Source of the DNA: Streptomyces sp. CMB-StM0423
GTDB taxonomy: Bacteria > Actinomycetota > Actinomycetes > Streptomycetales > Streptomycetaceae
Length of the DNA: 64,000 bases
NCBI RefSeq assembly: GCF_002847285.1
Contig: NZ_CP025407.1
Coordinates: 7,965,399-8,029,398 of the forward strand
Direction of reading: 5' to 3'
A program made the translations under genes and the position numbers. Numbering within the stretch: the first letter of the stretch is position 1; each line of letters starts with the position of its first letter. A model generated the notes under the pieces. That model searched no databases. It was not told the DNA's origin and saw only the letters and a program-made list of their open reading frames with translations. This document shows positions 14,709 to 23,460 of this stretch, one piece after another.

Positions 14709-15794
14709 TCAACGGCCCGGTACATGACTCCACCGCACGCCGGCCGCGCCCGCGGCGGGCGTCGCGGTCGAGGCGCGGACGATCAGTTCGGTGTCGAGGA
14801 CGTGCTGCCGGTGCCGGTGCCGCGGGTCGGTCGCCTCGGCGATGAGCAGTTCGTTGCCGAGGCGCCCCAGTTCGCGCATCGGCTGCCGGACGGTGGTGAG
14901 GGGGACCGGCGCGTGGAGTGCGTCGGAGATGTCGTCGAAGCCGACGACGGAGACATCGCCGGGGACCGACAGTCCGCGGGACGTCAGCTCGTTGATCAGG
15001 CCGAGGGCGATGACGTCGGCGGCGGCGAACGCCGCCGTGACCGGCAGCCGTTCGCCGACGATACGCGCTGCCGCTTCCCGGCCGGTGCGGTGGCCGTCTA
15101 TGTGCGGCGACTCCAGGTGGACCAGCGTCGCTCCGGGGTCCAGGCCGGCGCGCCGGCACGCCTGCTGGGCTCCCTTGAGCCGGTCGCTGAACTGCGGCAC
15201 GGACAGCCCGGAGGAGACGAAGGCGATGCGCCGGTGGCCCAGGTCCAGCAGATGACTCACGGCCTGGTCGCCGCCCTGGACCGAGTCGACCGTGACGCTG
15301 CAGAAGCCCCGGTGCTGGCGTTCGAGGAGCACCACCGCCATGCCGCGCTCCCGTAGCGAGACGAGCCGGCGGCGGTCGGAGGCGACCGGGGAGATCAGTG
15401 CACCCAGCACCCGCTGCTCCTCCAGCACCTGCAGGTACTGGCGTTCCTTGTGGGAGTCGGAGTCGGAGTTGCACAGGATGACCAGGCGGCCCGCTGCGTT
15501 CGCTGCGTCCTCGGCGCCCCGGGTGACCTCGGTGAAGAACGGGTTGGCAACGTCGACGACGACCAAGCCGATCGTACGGGCGGCGCTGCGGCCCGCGCGC
15601 GTGGTGGCCGCGCCCACGTTCCGCACGTAGCCCAGCTCCTGGATCGCGGCCTCGATGCGCCGCCGCTTGTCGGGTGTGACCCTGTCGGGCGCGTTGAGCA
15701 GGTTGCTCACCGTCCCCACAGCCACCCCGGCGGCTCGTGCGACATCCCTGATCGTCACCCGGCCCGGCGCCGGAGGGGTCTTCTCAGCGTGCAC
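14709..15794 (-). CDS. LacI-family transcriptional regulator
   Basis: 361 residues. The HTH (VTIRDVARAAGVAVGTVSNL, LNAPDRVTPDKRRRI) occupies 12-65, with the hinge helix after it. A periplasmic-binding-protein-like effector domain runs from about 70 to 345 (IGLVVVDVANPFFTEVTRGA, AFAAADVIALGLINEL, DVSVVGFDDI). It is divergent from the ribose-type importer, with an operator-like site in between (15874). A second related site sits before the apiosidase-like gene. It is the likely repressor of the 15928-25176 cluster, with a sugar as inducer. Confidence 0.93.
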   Translation of the reverse strand: MHAEKTPPAPGRVTIRDVARAAGVAVGTVSNLLNAPDRVTPDKRRRIEAAIQELGYVRNVGAATTRAGRSAARTIGLVVVDVANPFFTEVTRGAEDAANAAGRLVILCNSDSDSHKERQYLQVLEEQRVLGALISPVASDRRRLVSLRERGMAVVLLERQHRGFCSVTVDSVQGGDQAVSHLLDLGHRRIAFVSSGLSVPQFSDRLKGAQQACRRAGLDPGATLVHLESPHIDGHRTGREAAARIVGERLPVTAAFAAADVIALGLINELTSRGLSVPGDVSVVGFDDISDALHAPVPLTTVRQPMRELGRLGNELLIAEATDPRHRHRQHVLDTELIVRASTATPAAGAAGVRWSHVPGR

Positions 15795-15873
15795 GCGTCA
15801 CTCAACCTCGTTTCTCACCGGGGCCGTGCGCAAACCCTTGACGGCCCATACCCGGCTCTCTACGGTAACGGCA

Positions 15874-15887
15874 TTGAATCGTTCCAA
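15874..15887 (+). promoter_or_regulatory. LacI-type operator, importer promoter
   Basis: TTGAATCGTTCCAA is a 14-bp pseudo-palindrome with the central CG typical of LacI-family sites. It lies 41 nt upstream of the importer start and is nearly the same as the site at 20023. Confidence 0.6.
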
Positions 15888-15927
15888 AATTTACACCCCA
15901 CTTCACCTGCAGCGAAGGGGACTCTAC

Positions 15928-17022
15928 ATGCCTGAAAACACGAGTCGTCGCCGTCTGGGCGGGCTCACGGTCGTAGTGTCCGTGGCCCTCGTGCTGACCG
16001 CGTGCGGTGTGGAGGACGGCTCCGGCGAGATGGTCGAGGGCGGCAAGGGCTCGTACACCGCGGCCGAGGTGGCCGAGGCGACGGGGACCTACAAGGTCCG
16101 GTCGCTGTACGCGGTGCCCAAGACACACGAGAGGTACCGGCTGGCGTTCATCAACCCCTCCACCAGCTTCCCGTTCTTCGCGAGCTGGTCGCAGGGGATG
16201 AAGGCCGCGGCGGAGTTCTACGGCGTGGACCTGATGGAGGCCGACCTCGCCTTCAAGTACGACCAGGCGCAGTCGAAGTACGACGACCTTGCCGTCAAGC
16301 AACCGGACCTCGTCGGCGGCGGAGGCAGCAGCCTGAACGCCCCGACGGTCGCGGCCGCCAACCGCGACGAGACCCCGGTCCTGCTCATCGACGGCGCGAT
16401 GAAGGGCGCCACGGACTTCGGGATCAATGACCGGCAGGTCGGCGAACTCGCCGTCGAGCAGCTCACCGGCCCGGTCAAGGAGAAGCAGAAGAGCGCCTGG
16501 AAGGGCAGGAAGCTGATCGTCGCCGGCATCAGTGCGGGGAACTGCCCGCCGTGCGACGCCCGCGTCAACGCCGCATTCGCCAAGGCGCAGGCGGAGTGGG
16601 GCGTCTCCAAGTCCGACACCTTCCGCCTGGTGCCGCCCGGCACCGACCCGACCGCGGCGGCGCAGGACACCTTTACCGACTTCCTCACCGCACACCCCGA
16701 CGACGTGGTCGCCGTCGTCAGCTACGGGGACGAGCCCGTGGTGGGGGCGCTGAACGCGGCCAAGTCAGGCCGGCGCGACCAGGACGTCCTTGCGGTGGCC
16801 AACGGCGGCGACACGGCCGCTCGGCACGCGCTGCGCGACCGGGCGAACCAGGACATGTTGATCGGCGCCATCGACTACCAGCCCTACGCCGAGGGCTGGA
16901 ACTGGGTCGAGGCCGCGATCGCCACACTGCGCGCAGAAGACTTCGCCGAGTACCAGGTCAACCGCGTGCTGACGGCCGACAACGTCGACAAGTACTACCC
17001 GGACGACGCCGGCGCGAAGTAG
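15928..17022 (+). CDS. Ribose-type (CUT2) ABC transporter sugar-binding lipoprotein
   Basis: 364 residues from the ATG at 15928 (GAAGGGG upstream). A lipoprotein signal ends at LTAC (Cys about residue 28). A Peripla_BP_4 fold follows (RLAFINPSTSFPFFASWSQG, ETPVLLIDGAMKGATDFGIN, DDVVAVVSYGDEPVVGALNA). It is the first gene of a binding protein-permease-ATPase operon under the LacI-type site. The substrate is probably a monosaccharide released by the enzymes encoded downstream; its identity is unknown. Confidence 0.92.
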   Translation: MPENTSRRRLGGLTVVVSVALVLTACGVEDGSGEMVEGGKGSYTAAEVAEATGTYKVRSLYAVPKTHERYRLAFINPSTSFPFFASWSQGMKAAAEFYGVDLMEADLAFKYDQAQSKYDDLAVKQPDLVGGGGSSLNAPTVAAANRDETPVLLIDGAMKGATDFGINDRQVGELAVEQLTGPVKEKQKSAWKGRKLIVAGISAGNCPPCDARVNAAFAKAQAEWGVSKSDTFRLVPPGTDPTAAAQDTFTDFLTAHPDDVVAVVSYGDEPVVGALNAAKSGRRDQDVLAVANGGDTAARHALRDRANQDMLIGAIDYQPYAEGWNWVEAAIATLRAEDFAEYQVNRVLTADNVDKYYPDDAGAK

Positions 17023-17053
17023 CCGCCGGTGCGCGGATCCCGAAGGGACACCG

Positions 17054-18088
17054 ATGACCACGACACACAAGACCGCGGGCCTCGCGCCCCCCGGCCCCGG
17101 GGACGGGGGCGGCGCGGGGACCGCGGCCGAAACCGCAGTGCGCCGCCGCTCCTTGGCCGACCTGGCGCTGGACCTCGGGATCTACCTGGCGCTGCTCGCC
17201 CTGGTGATCTACTTCTCGGTGAACTCCGAGTTCTTCCTCACCGAGCGGAACCTGCTGAACATCGGCCAGGCGATCGCCGTCACCGGCATTCTCGCCGCGG
17301 GCATGACCGTCGCCCTGATAGCCGGTCAGCTCGATCTGACGATCGGCGCGACGCAGGGACTCACCTCGGTGATGACCGCGACTGCCCTGCAGAACTGGGG
17401 GCTGGGCATCTGGGCCTCCCTCGCCGTGGGTCTCCTCGTGGGCCTCGCCGTCGGCGCTGTCAACGCCACCCTCGTGGTCGGGGTCGGCATCAATTCGATC
17501 ATCGCCACCCTCGCGGTGAGCATCGCCGTCTACGGTCTGTCGCTGCAGATCACCGACGGGGAGAACGTGGTGGTCACCGACACCACCCTGCAGGACGCGG
17601 TCAACTCCCGCCCGCTCGGACTCCCCGCCCCCCTCATCGTCATGATCGTGCTGTACGCGGTGCTGTACGTGGTCCTGAGCTACACGCGGTTCGGCTACCA
17701 CGTCTACGCCACCGGGGGGAACGAGATCGCGGCCCAGCGCACAGGCATCCGGGTGCGTCCGCTCTACGTCGCGGTGCTCGTCCTGTGTGCGGTCCTGGCC
17801 GGCATCACCGGCATCATCAGTACCGGGCGCGCCGGTTCGGGCGGGCCGGCGTTCGGCCAGGGAGCGGAGTTCGACGTCCTGGCGGCGGTGCTCCTGGGCG
17901 GCATCGGCCTGGGCGGAGGCGCCGGCCGTATCCAGCGCACGCTCGCCGGTGTGCTGCTGATCGGCGTACTCAACAACGGCCTCACCCTGCTCGACGTCGA
18001 CTCCTACACCCAGAAACTCGTCCGGGGGCTGGTGTTCGTGCTTGCCGTCGTGCTCGGTGCGATCGCGGAGAGGAGGAGCCGCCGATGA
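17054..18088 (+). CDS. Ribose-type ABC transporter permease (BPD_transp_2)
   Basis: 344 residues; the ATG follows CGAAGGG. An RbsC/FrcC-like hydrophobic protein with 8-10 membrane segments and the family signatures GMTVALIAGQLDLTIGATQG and GGIGLGGGAGRIQRTLAGVL. Its stop overlaps the ATPase start (ATGA), so the two are translationally coupled. It forms the channel for the sugar delivered by the lipoprotein at 15928. Confidence 0.93.
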   Translation: MTTTHKTAGLAPPGPGDGGGAGTAAETAVRRRSLADLALDLGIYLALLALVIYFSVNSEFFLTERNLLNIGQAIAVTGILAAGMTVALIAGQLDLTIGATQGLTSVMTATALQNWGLGIWASLAVGLLVGLAVGAVNATLVVGVGINSIIATLAVSIAVYGLSLQITDGENVVVTDTTLQDAVNSRPLGLPAPLIVMIVLYAVLYVVLSYTRFGYHVYATGGNEIAAQRTGIRVRPLYVAVLVLCAVLAGITGIISTGRAGSGGPAFGQGAEFDVLAAVLLGGIGLGGGAGRIQRTLAGVLLIGVLNNGLTLLDVDSYTQKLVRGLVFVLAVVLGAIAERRSRR

Positions 18089-18849
18089 CCACCGCAGCCG
18101 GACAGTCCACCACGGTGTTGCGTACCAGCGACCTCAGTAAGAGCTTCGGCCACGTCAGCGCCCTCAAGGGGGTCTCGTTCGATCTCAAGAAGGGCGAGGT
18201 ACTGGCTGTCGTCGGAGACAACGGTGCCGGCAAGTCGACACTGATCAAGCTCCTCTCGGGCGCCTACGATCCCGATCCCGGGGGCTCGATCGAAGTGGAC
18301 GGTGCCAAGCGGCGTTTCAAAGGCCCGCTCGATGCATCCGAGGCCGGGATCGCCACCGTCTACCAGGATCTGGCTCTGGTGGACACCCGGGACGTCGCGT
18401 CGAACCTGTTCCTGGGGCGAGAGCCCCGCCGCGGCCCCTTCGTCGACCGCAAGACGATGATCGCCAGGTCGGAGGAGGTTCTGCGCGACTTCACCTTCCG
18501 GCTTCCCAGCGTCCGCGTCCCGGTGAGCCTGCTCTCGGGCGGCCAGCGCCAGACGGTCGCCATCGCCCGCGTGCTGCTTCAGGGTGCCCACATCGTGATC
18601 ATGGACGAGCCGACGGCAGCCCTCGGCGTACAGGAATCCGAGCGAGTGCTCACGCTGATCCGGGATCTGCGTGACCGGGGGACGAGCGTCATCGTCGTCA
18701 GCCACAACCTCCAGCAGGTGTGGAAGACCGCAGACCGGATCATGGTGCTCCGACTGGGGGAGGTCGCCGGCATCCGGCACACCGCCGACTCCTCGGTCGA
18801 CGAAGTCGTCCGTCTCATCGTCCACGGGGGAGAAACCGTTGCGGACTGA
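18085..18849 (+). CDS. Ribose-type ABC transporter ATPase, single domain
   Basis: 254 residues. Walker A GDNGAGKST (about 40), Q-loop in TVYQDLALVD, signature LSGGQRQ, Walker B IVIMDEPTAAL and H-loop VVSHN are all intact. Unlike RbsA it has one, not two, nucleotide-binding domains (FrcA-like half-size form). It overlaps the permease stop and the next gene starts inside its 3' end, so all four genes are coupled. This is the only sugar importer in the window with its own ATPase. Confidence 0.93.
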   Translation: MTTAAGQSTTVLRTSDLSKSFGHVSALKGVSFDLKKGEVLAVVGDNGAGKSTLIKLLSGAYDPDPGGSIEVDGAKRRFKGPLDASEAGIATVYQDLALVDTRDVASNLFLGREPRRGPFVDRKTMIARSEEVLRDFTFRLPSVRVPVSLLSGGQRQTVAIARVLLQGAHIVIMDEPTAALGVQESERVLTLIRDLRDRGTSVIVVSHNLQQVWKTADRIMVLRLGEVAGIRHTADSSVDEVVRLIVHGGETVAD

Positions 18850-19972
18850 CCTGCTTGCCTACTACTTCCCGCAGTACCACGCCGACCCGCGCAACGATGT
18901 CCTCGTCCACCGGGGTTGGACGGAGTGGGAGGTGCTCCGGGCGGCCGAGCCGCACTTCCCCGGCCACCACTGGCCGCGCAGCCCTCTGTGGGGTGCCGCC
19001 GACGAGGCGGACCCGGCCGTCGGCCGCCGCAAGGTCGAGGCGGCGCGAGCCGCCGGGCTCGACGGCTTCGTTCTCGACTGGTACTGGTTTGACGACGGGC
19101 CGTACCTGAACCGGTTTCTGGACGAGGCGCTGGTGCCTGCGCTGGACGACGGCGACTTCCGCTTCGCCCTCATGTGGGCCAACCACCCCTGGCATGACCT
19201 GTACCCGGCGACCGCACCTGCCGCGAACAGCGGCCCGGCGACCTGGTTCCACGCCCCTACCAGCACGTACGCCTTCGAGCGAGCCACCCAGCACGTCCTG
19301 GACCACTACCTGACGCACCCCGCGTACTGGCGCATCGACGGCCGGCCCTATTTCTCGATCTACGACCTCCCCGACCTGCTTCAGGCCCAGGGCGGCGTGG
19401 CGGCCACCCGCGGGCTGCTGGACAGCTTCCGGATCCGGGCCGCCGACGCCGGGGTGGACGTTCACCTGAACCTGGTCTCCACGCGGTTCGTCGACGACCG
19501 CCTGGACGTGCTCTCCGCGCTCGGTGCCGACAGCACCACCCACTACACGTGGTGGCACCACGACGACCACGGCTTCGACCGCTTCCCCGTCGCCCCGTAC
19601 GCGCATGTCGCGGCCAAGGCGTCGAAGTCGTGGCCGCACTACCTGGGCCAGGAGACGGTGCCGTATCTGCCCAACGTCACGGTGGGGTGGGACCCGAGCC
19701 CGCGCACCGAACGCTGGGACCATGACCGGGACCGCGGCTACCCGTACACGGGTATCACCGCGGACCGTTCCCCGGAGGTCTTCGGCACGGCGCTGCGCGA
19801 GGCCATCGAGGTCGCCGAGCGCGCCGGAGCTCCGGCGGTGCTGATCAACGCGTGGAACGAGTGGACCGAGGACAGCTACCTCGAACCCGACGACCGCTTC
19901 GGCACCGCCTACCTGGACACCCTCTCCCGGATCACGCGTGAACGCCGGCCCCGGTCCGCGTCCCGCGCCTGA
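18839..19972 (+). CDS. GH99-like (WbsX-type) glycoside hydrolase, cytosolic
   Basis: 377 residues from a TTG at 18839 that overlaps the ATPase stop, with GGGGGAGA upstream. Family marks of GH99-like/WbsX proteins are LLAYYFPQYHADPRNDVLV, GWTEWEVLR, DGFVLDWYWFDDGPYLNRFL and the C-terminal INAWNEWTEDSYLEPD with its acidic pair. There is no signal peptide, so it should act inside the cell on imported material, unlike the exported relative at 23461. Substrate unknown: GH99 proper cleaves alpha-mannosides by an endo mechanism, but this branch is mostly uncharacterised. Confidence 0.8.
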   Translation: MRTDLLAYYFPQYHADPRNDVLVHRGWTEWEVLRAAEPHFPGHHWPRSPLWGAADEADPAVGRRKVEAARAAGLDGFVLDWYWFDDGPYLNRFLDEALVPALDDGDFRFALMWANHPWHDLYPATAPAANSGPATWFHAPTSTYAFERATQHVLDHYLTHPAYWRIDGRPYFSIYDLPDLLQAQGGVAATRGLLDSFRIRAADAGVDVHLNLVSTRFVDDRLDVLSALGADSTTHYTWWHHDDHGFDRFPVAPYAHVAAKASKSWPHYLGQETVPYLPNVTVGWDPSPRTERWDHDRDRGYPYTGITADRSPEVFGTALREAIEVAERAGAPAVLINAWNEWTEDSYLEPDDRFGTAYLDTLSRITRERRPRSASRA

Positions 19973-20022
19973 GCAAGCCCCGACACCCCGTGCCGTACCG
20001 GTAGGGGAATGCACCGCCCAGA

Positions 20023-20036
20023 ATGAATCGATTCAA
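20023..20036 (+). promoter_or_regulatory. LacI-type operator before the apiosidase-like gene
   Basis: ATGAATCGATTCAA contains a perfect 12-bp palindrome with central CG. It ends 14 nt before the ATG at 20051 and almost touches the ribosome binding site AAGAAGGG. It shares its left half with the importer operator at 15874. Confidence 0.6.
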
Positions 20037-20050
20037 GAAGGGTGGAACGT

Positions 20051-21772
20051 ATGTTGTCCCGCTGGCGACTTTCCGCTGCTGCCCTCATGGCGGCAACGGC
20101 GTCCGCCGCGCTGCTGACGGGCTTCGACACCGAAGCCCCGGCCGCGGCCAGAGGCCCGAGACTGAGCGCCGAGACCTGGCGGCCCGTCGAAATCCCCCTG
20201 CACAGTGCCGTCGACTACGCGGACCCGTACCGCGACGTGAACCTGACCGCCACCTTCACCGGGCCGGGCGGGCGTCGGCTGACCATGCCCGGCTTCTGGG
20301 ACGGGGGCGACACCTGGCGGATCCGGTTCTCCCCACCCTCCCCGGGGCGCTGGACCTACACCACCAGCACCGACAGCCCGGACAGCGGGCTGGACAGGCA
20401 CCGCGGAACCATCGACGCCAAGGCGTACCGGGGTGATCTTCCGATCTACCGCCACGGCTTCCTCAAGACCAGCGCGAACAACCGCTATATGACCTACGCG
20501 GACGGCACCCCGTTCTTCTGGCTCGGCGACAACCAGCAGAGCAGCCTCGTCAGCCAGACCAGGTACAGCGAGTCCAACGACCCCCGGTTCACCTCGCAGT
20601 TCAAGGGGATCGTCGACACCCGCGACAAGCAGGGTTTCAACGTCATCTGGAACGAGACCTTCGCCAATCACGACGGCACCGCGAACGAAGGAGGACCCGC
20701 CTGGACCGACAGCACCTTCCAGACCCTCAACCCCACGTTCTGGGACGACGTCGACCGGCGGATCGAGTACATCGCCGACAAGGGCATCGTCGACGCCCTC
20801 GCCATGGGAGTAGGCAGCAGCCTGACCGAGGCCACCAAGGACCAACTGCCCGAGTACAAGCGCCTGGCGCGTTACATGGTGGCCCGCTACGCGGCCTACC
20901 CCATGGTCTGGCTGACGGCGCAGGAGTTCGACAACCCCGCCAACTGCGCCCAGTGCTGGGAGCAGGTCGCCGAGGTCTTCGCCGAGACCGATCCGTACCG
21001 GCAGCCTGCGTCGCTGCACAACTACCCGATCTACGCCGGCGGCGGTGTCCAGCCCCGTGACCGGTCCTGGTACGGACTCGTCACGCTGCAAGAGGGGCAC
21101 AACAGGGTCGACGGCGTCGCCGACTACTGGCTGAAGCAGTACCGGCAGACGCCGACCCGCCCCGTCGTCGAGGCCGAGGCGAACTACGAGGGCATCGACG
21201 TGTACTGGGACAACCACGCGATCGTGCAGAACTGGCAGACCCGCGAAAGCGCGTGGAAAGCGCGGGTCGGCGGAGCCGCCGGCAACAACTACGGTGCCGC
21301 CGGCGTCTGGTGGACGTGCTGGACCGCCCAGGACGCCAACGAGAACTGCCAGAACTACGGCAGCACTCCGTGGGACGAGGGGCTCGCGCTGCCCGGCGCC
21401 GCCCAGATGGGCCATCTGAGGTCCTTCTTCACCGCACTCCCGTGGTGGCGGCTTGCCCCGGCCCCGACCGCCGTCACCTGGGCGGGCACCGCGCCCACCG
21501 ATACGCAACTCGCCTTCGCGTCCACGACCCCCGACCGCTCGACGACCGTTGTGTACTACCCGCACCGCCTCGACGGAGGCGAGCCCTACACCGGAACCCT
21601 CACGGGCCTGACGCCCGGCACCTACACCCTGAAGTGGTTCGACCCGCGGACCGGCCGGTACACACCCGCCGGCTCTGCCGGCATCACCGATGCCCGGGGC
21701 ACCGCGCACCTCCCGCCCGGGCCCACGGCTGCCGACGACTGGGCGTTGCTCGTCACCCGGTCGGCCCGGTAG
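20051..21772 (+). CDS. Secreted apiosidase-like protein (DUF5060-DUF4038)
   Basis: 573 residues from the ATG at 20051 (AAGAAGGGTGG upstream; an in-frame GTG three codons earlier is less well placed). A signal peptide covers about 1-35. A DUF5060 beta-sandwich (about 40-125; YRDVNLTATFTGPGGRRL) precedes a DUF4038 (beta/alpha)8 domain (about 140-470; DGTPFFWLGDNQQSSL, VIWNETFANHDG, YPMVWLTAQEFDN). A C-terminal collagenase-type putative collagen-binding beta-domain ends it (TVVYYPHRLDGG, YTLKWFDPRTGRY). The DUF4038 family includes GH140 apiosidases. Its exact substrate here is unknown. The LacI-type operator ties it to the cluster. Confidence 0.82.
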   Translation: MLSRWRLSAAALMAATASAALLTGFDTEAPAAARGPRLSAETWRPVEIPLHSAVDYADPYRDVNLTATFTGPGGRRLTMPGFWDGGDTWRIRFSPPSPGRWTYTTSTDSPDSGLDRHRGTIDAKAYRGDLPIYRHGFLKTSANNRYMTYADGTPFFWLGDNQQSSLVSQTRYSESNDPRFTSQFKGIVDTRDKQGFNVIWNETFANHDGTANEGGPAWTDSTFQTLNPTFWDDVDRRIEYIADKGIVDALAMGVGSSLTEATKDQLPEYKRLARYMVARYAAYPMVWLTAQEFDNPANCAQCWEQVAEVFAETDPYRQPASLHNYPIYAGGGVQPRDRSWYGLVTLQEGHNRVDGVADYWLKQYRQTPTRPVVEAEANYEGIDVYWDNHAIVQNWQTRESAWKARVGGAAGNNYGAAGVWWTCWTAQDANENCQNYGSTPWDEGLALPGAAQMGHLRSFFTALPWWRLAPAPTAVTWAGTAPTDTQLAFASTTPDRSTTVVYYPHRLDGGEPYTGTLTGLTPGTYTLKWFDPRTGRYTPAGSAGITDARGTAHLPPGPTAADDWALLVTRSAR

Positions 21773-21963
21773 CCGGGCGACGGCAAGGCCCTCCGCATCG
21801 CCGGCTCGGAGGAACCCACGGGCCCTCCGGGAGCGGCGCTCATCCTTCCACCCCTGGTTGCCGGGTGCGTGCCCTGACGCGGCCCCGGCCGAACCGGAGC
21901 GCAGACCGCAGGGCCGGTCAGCGCCAAGATCACTCACCTCACCCGCCGAAGGAGACCCCGCGC

Positions 21964-23286
21964 ATGCCCGCACTCACCCCCGGTCCGTCGCACCCGGCGC
22001 GCCGCACCGTCCTGGGCGCCCTCGTCGCCACGGCAGCCGTCCCCGGCCTCGGCGCCCTGCCTGCCGGCGCCGCAGCAGCCACACCCTCGACGCGGCGACC
22101 TGTCGCGGCAGGTACGAAGGTGCTGGCGCCCAGCGGCGCCTGGTGCTGGTTCGGTGACCCCCGGGCCGTGCACCACCGCGGCACATACCGGCGCACCTAC
22201 GTCGGCTACATCACCGCCGCCGGCGACATCAACGTCACCCAGTACGACCACGACACCGGTCGCTCCACCACCTCGACGCTGATCAGCGGCTTTCAGATCG
22301 ACGACCACAACAACCCGTCCCTCGTCATCCGCTACGGCCGCGTCGTCGTGTTCTTCTCCGGCCACGGCGGCGACAAGATGTACTACCGGCGCTCCGTCGC
22401 CGTCGAAGACATCGGCCAGGGCTGGGAACCGCTGAAGACGGTGCCGACGAACATCGCGGGCGGCTGGGGCTACACGTATCCCAACCCGATCGAGCTTGCC
22501 GCCGAAGGGAAAAAGCTCTACTTGTTCTGGCGAGGCGGCAACGCCAACCCGACCTACTCCACCACCACCGGCGGCGACCTCTGGACCCCGGCCCAGAGCC
22601 TGATCGACGTGCCCGGCCAGCGCCCCTACGTCAAGATCGCCTCCAACGACACCGACACCATCCACTTCGCGTTCACGGACGGGCACCCCCGTAACGTCGA
22701 CACCGGCATCTACTACATGTACTACCGGAACGGATCCCTCTTCCGCGCGGATGGAAGCCGTATCGGGCCGCTCGGCACGCCGGTCACCCCCGACCAGACC
22801 ACCTGCGTCTACGACTTCGCCTCCGGCGGGGGCAAAGCCTGGATCCACGACATCGCCGACGACGGCGACGGCCGGCCGGTGCTGACCTACGCGGTCTTCC
22901 CCACCGACACCGACCACCGCTACCACTACGCGCGCTTCGACGGCAGTGCGTTCACCGACCACGAGCTCACCGCGGCCGGCGACAGCATCAGCGAAGACAC
23001 GAGCGAGCCCAACTACTCCGGCGGCATCACTCTCGACCACGACGACCCGTCCGTCGTGCTGCTGTCCCGGGAGATCGGCACGGTCCACGAGATCGAACGC
23101 TGGACCACACCCGACCACGGCGCCACCTGGCACAAGAAGGCCATCACCGCAGCCTCGGGCGAACCGCAGGTACGCCCGATCTCCCCCCGCGGCCTGCCCT
23201 CGGGAGAGCCGCTCGGCGTGCTGTGGATGGCCGGCCGCTACCCCAGCTACACCACCTACCAAACCCGCATCATGGCCACCACCTGA
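21964..23286 (+). CDS. Tat-exported BNR_4 beta-propeller protein, possible polysaccharide lyase or glycosidase
   Basis: 440 residues from the ATG at 21964 (GAAGGAGACC upstream). A signal with paired arginines (ARRTVLGALVATAAVPGLG) leads into a seven-bladed propeller of the BNR_4 family: WCWFGDPRAVHHRGTYRRTY, DDHNNPSLVIRYGRVVVFFS, YTYPNPIEL, and GQRPYVKIASNDTDTIHFAF. Conserved His and Tyr residues in DDHNNP and RPYVK are candidate active-site residues, because some members of this fold are lyases (ulvan-lyase-like). No assay-based function can be assigned. It follows the apiosidase-like gene in the same direction, 191 nt apart. Confidence 0.72.
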   Translation: MPALTPGPSHPARRTVLGALVATAAVPGLGALPAGAAAATPSTRRPVAAGTKVLAPSGAWCWFGDPRAVHHRGTYRRTYVGYITAAGDINVTQYDHDTGRSTTSTLISGFQIDDHNNPSLVIRYGRVVVFFSGHGGDKMYYRRSVAVEDIGQGWEPLKTVPTNIAGGWGYTYPNPIELAAEGKKLYLFWRGGNANPTYSTTTGGDLWTPAQSLIDVPGQRPYVKIASNDTDTIHFAFTDGHPRNVDTGIYYMYYRNGSLFRADGSRIGPLGTPVTPDQTTCVYDFASGGGKAWIHDIADDGDGRPVLTYAVFPTDTDHRYHYARFDGSAFTDHELTAAGDSISEDTSEPNYSGGITLDHDDPSVVLLSREIGTVHEIERWTTPDHGATWHKKAITAASGEPQVRPISPRGLPSGEPLGVLWMAGRYPSYTTYQTRIMATT

Positions 23287-23360
23287 CGGGACCACTCACC
23301 GACGGCAGTCTCCACACGAGGGCGGCCGTTCACGTGATTCAAGGGGGAGTCGGCGCGAGT

Positions 23361-23384
23361 GTCACGGGAGCGGTTGCCCGTGAC
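23361..23384 (+). terminator. Stem-loop after the BNR_4 gene
   Basis: An 8-bp stem (GTCACGGG with CCCGTGAC) with an 8-nt loop, 75 nt after the stop at 23286. Modest strength and no U-tract. Confidence 0.35.
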
Positions 23385-23460
23385 CACGGTCAAGCCTTGC
23401 CGGTGTCTCACCAGCGGCGAAGGCGGGATTCAGAGTGCAGGGGATTGGCGGAGGTGAACC

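Noticed and set aside
20023..20036. ATGAATCGATTCAA as a simple transcription terminator or restriction-site coincidence
   Set aside because: The position next to a start codon, the LacI-type central CG and the sister site at 15874 make an operator a better reading.
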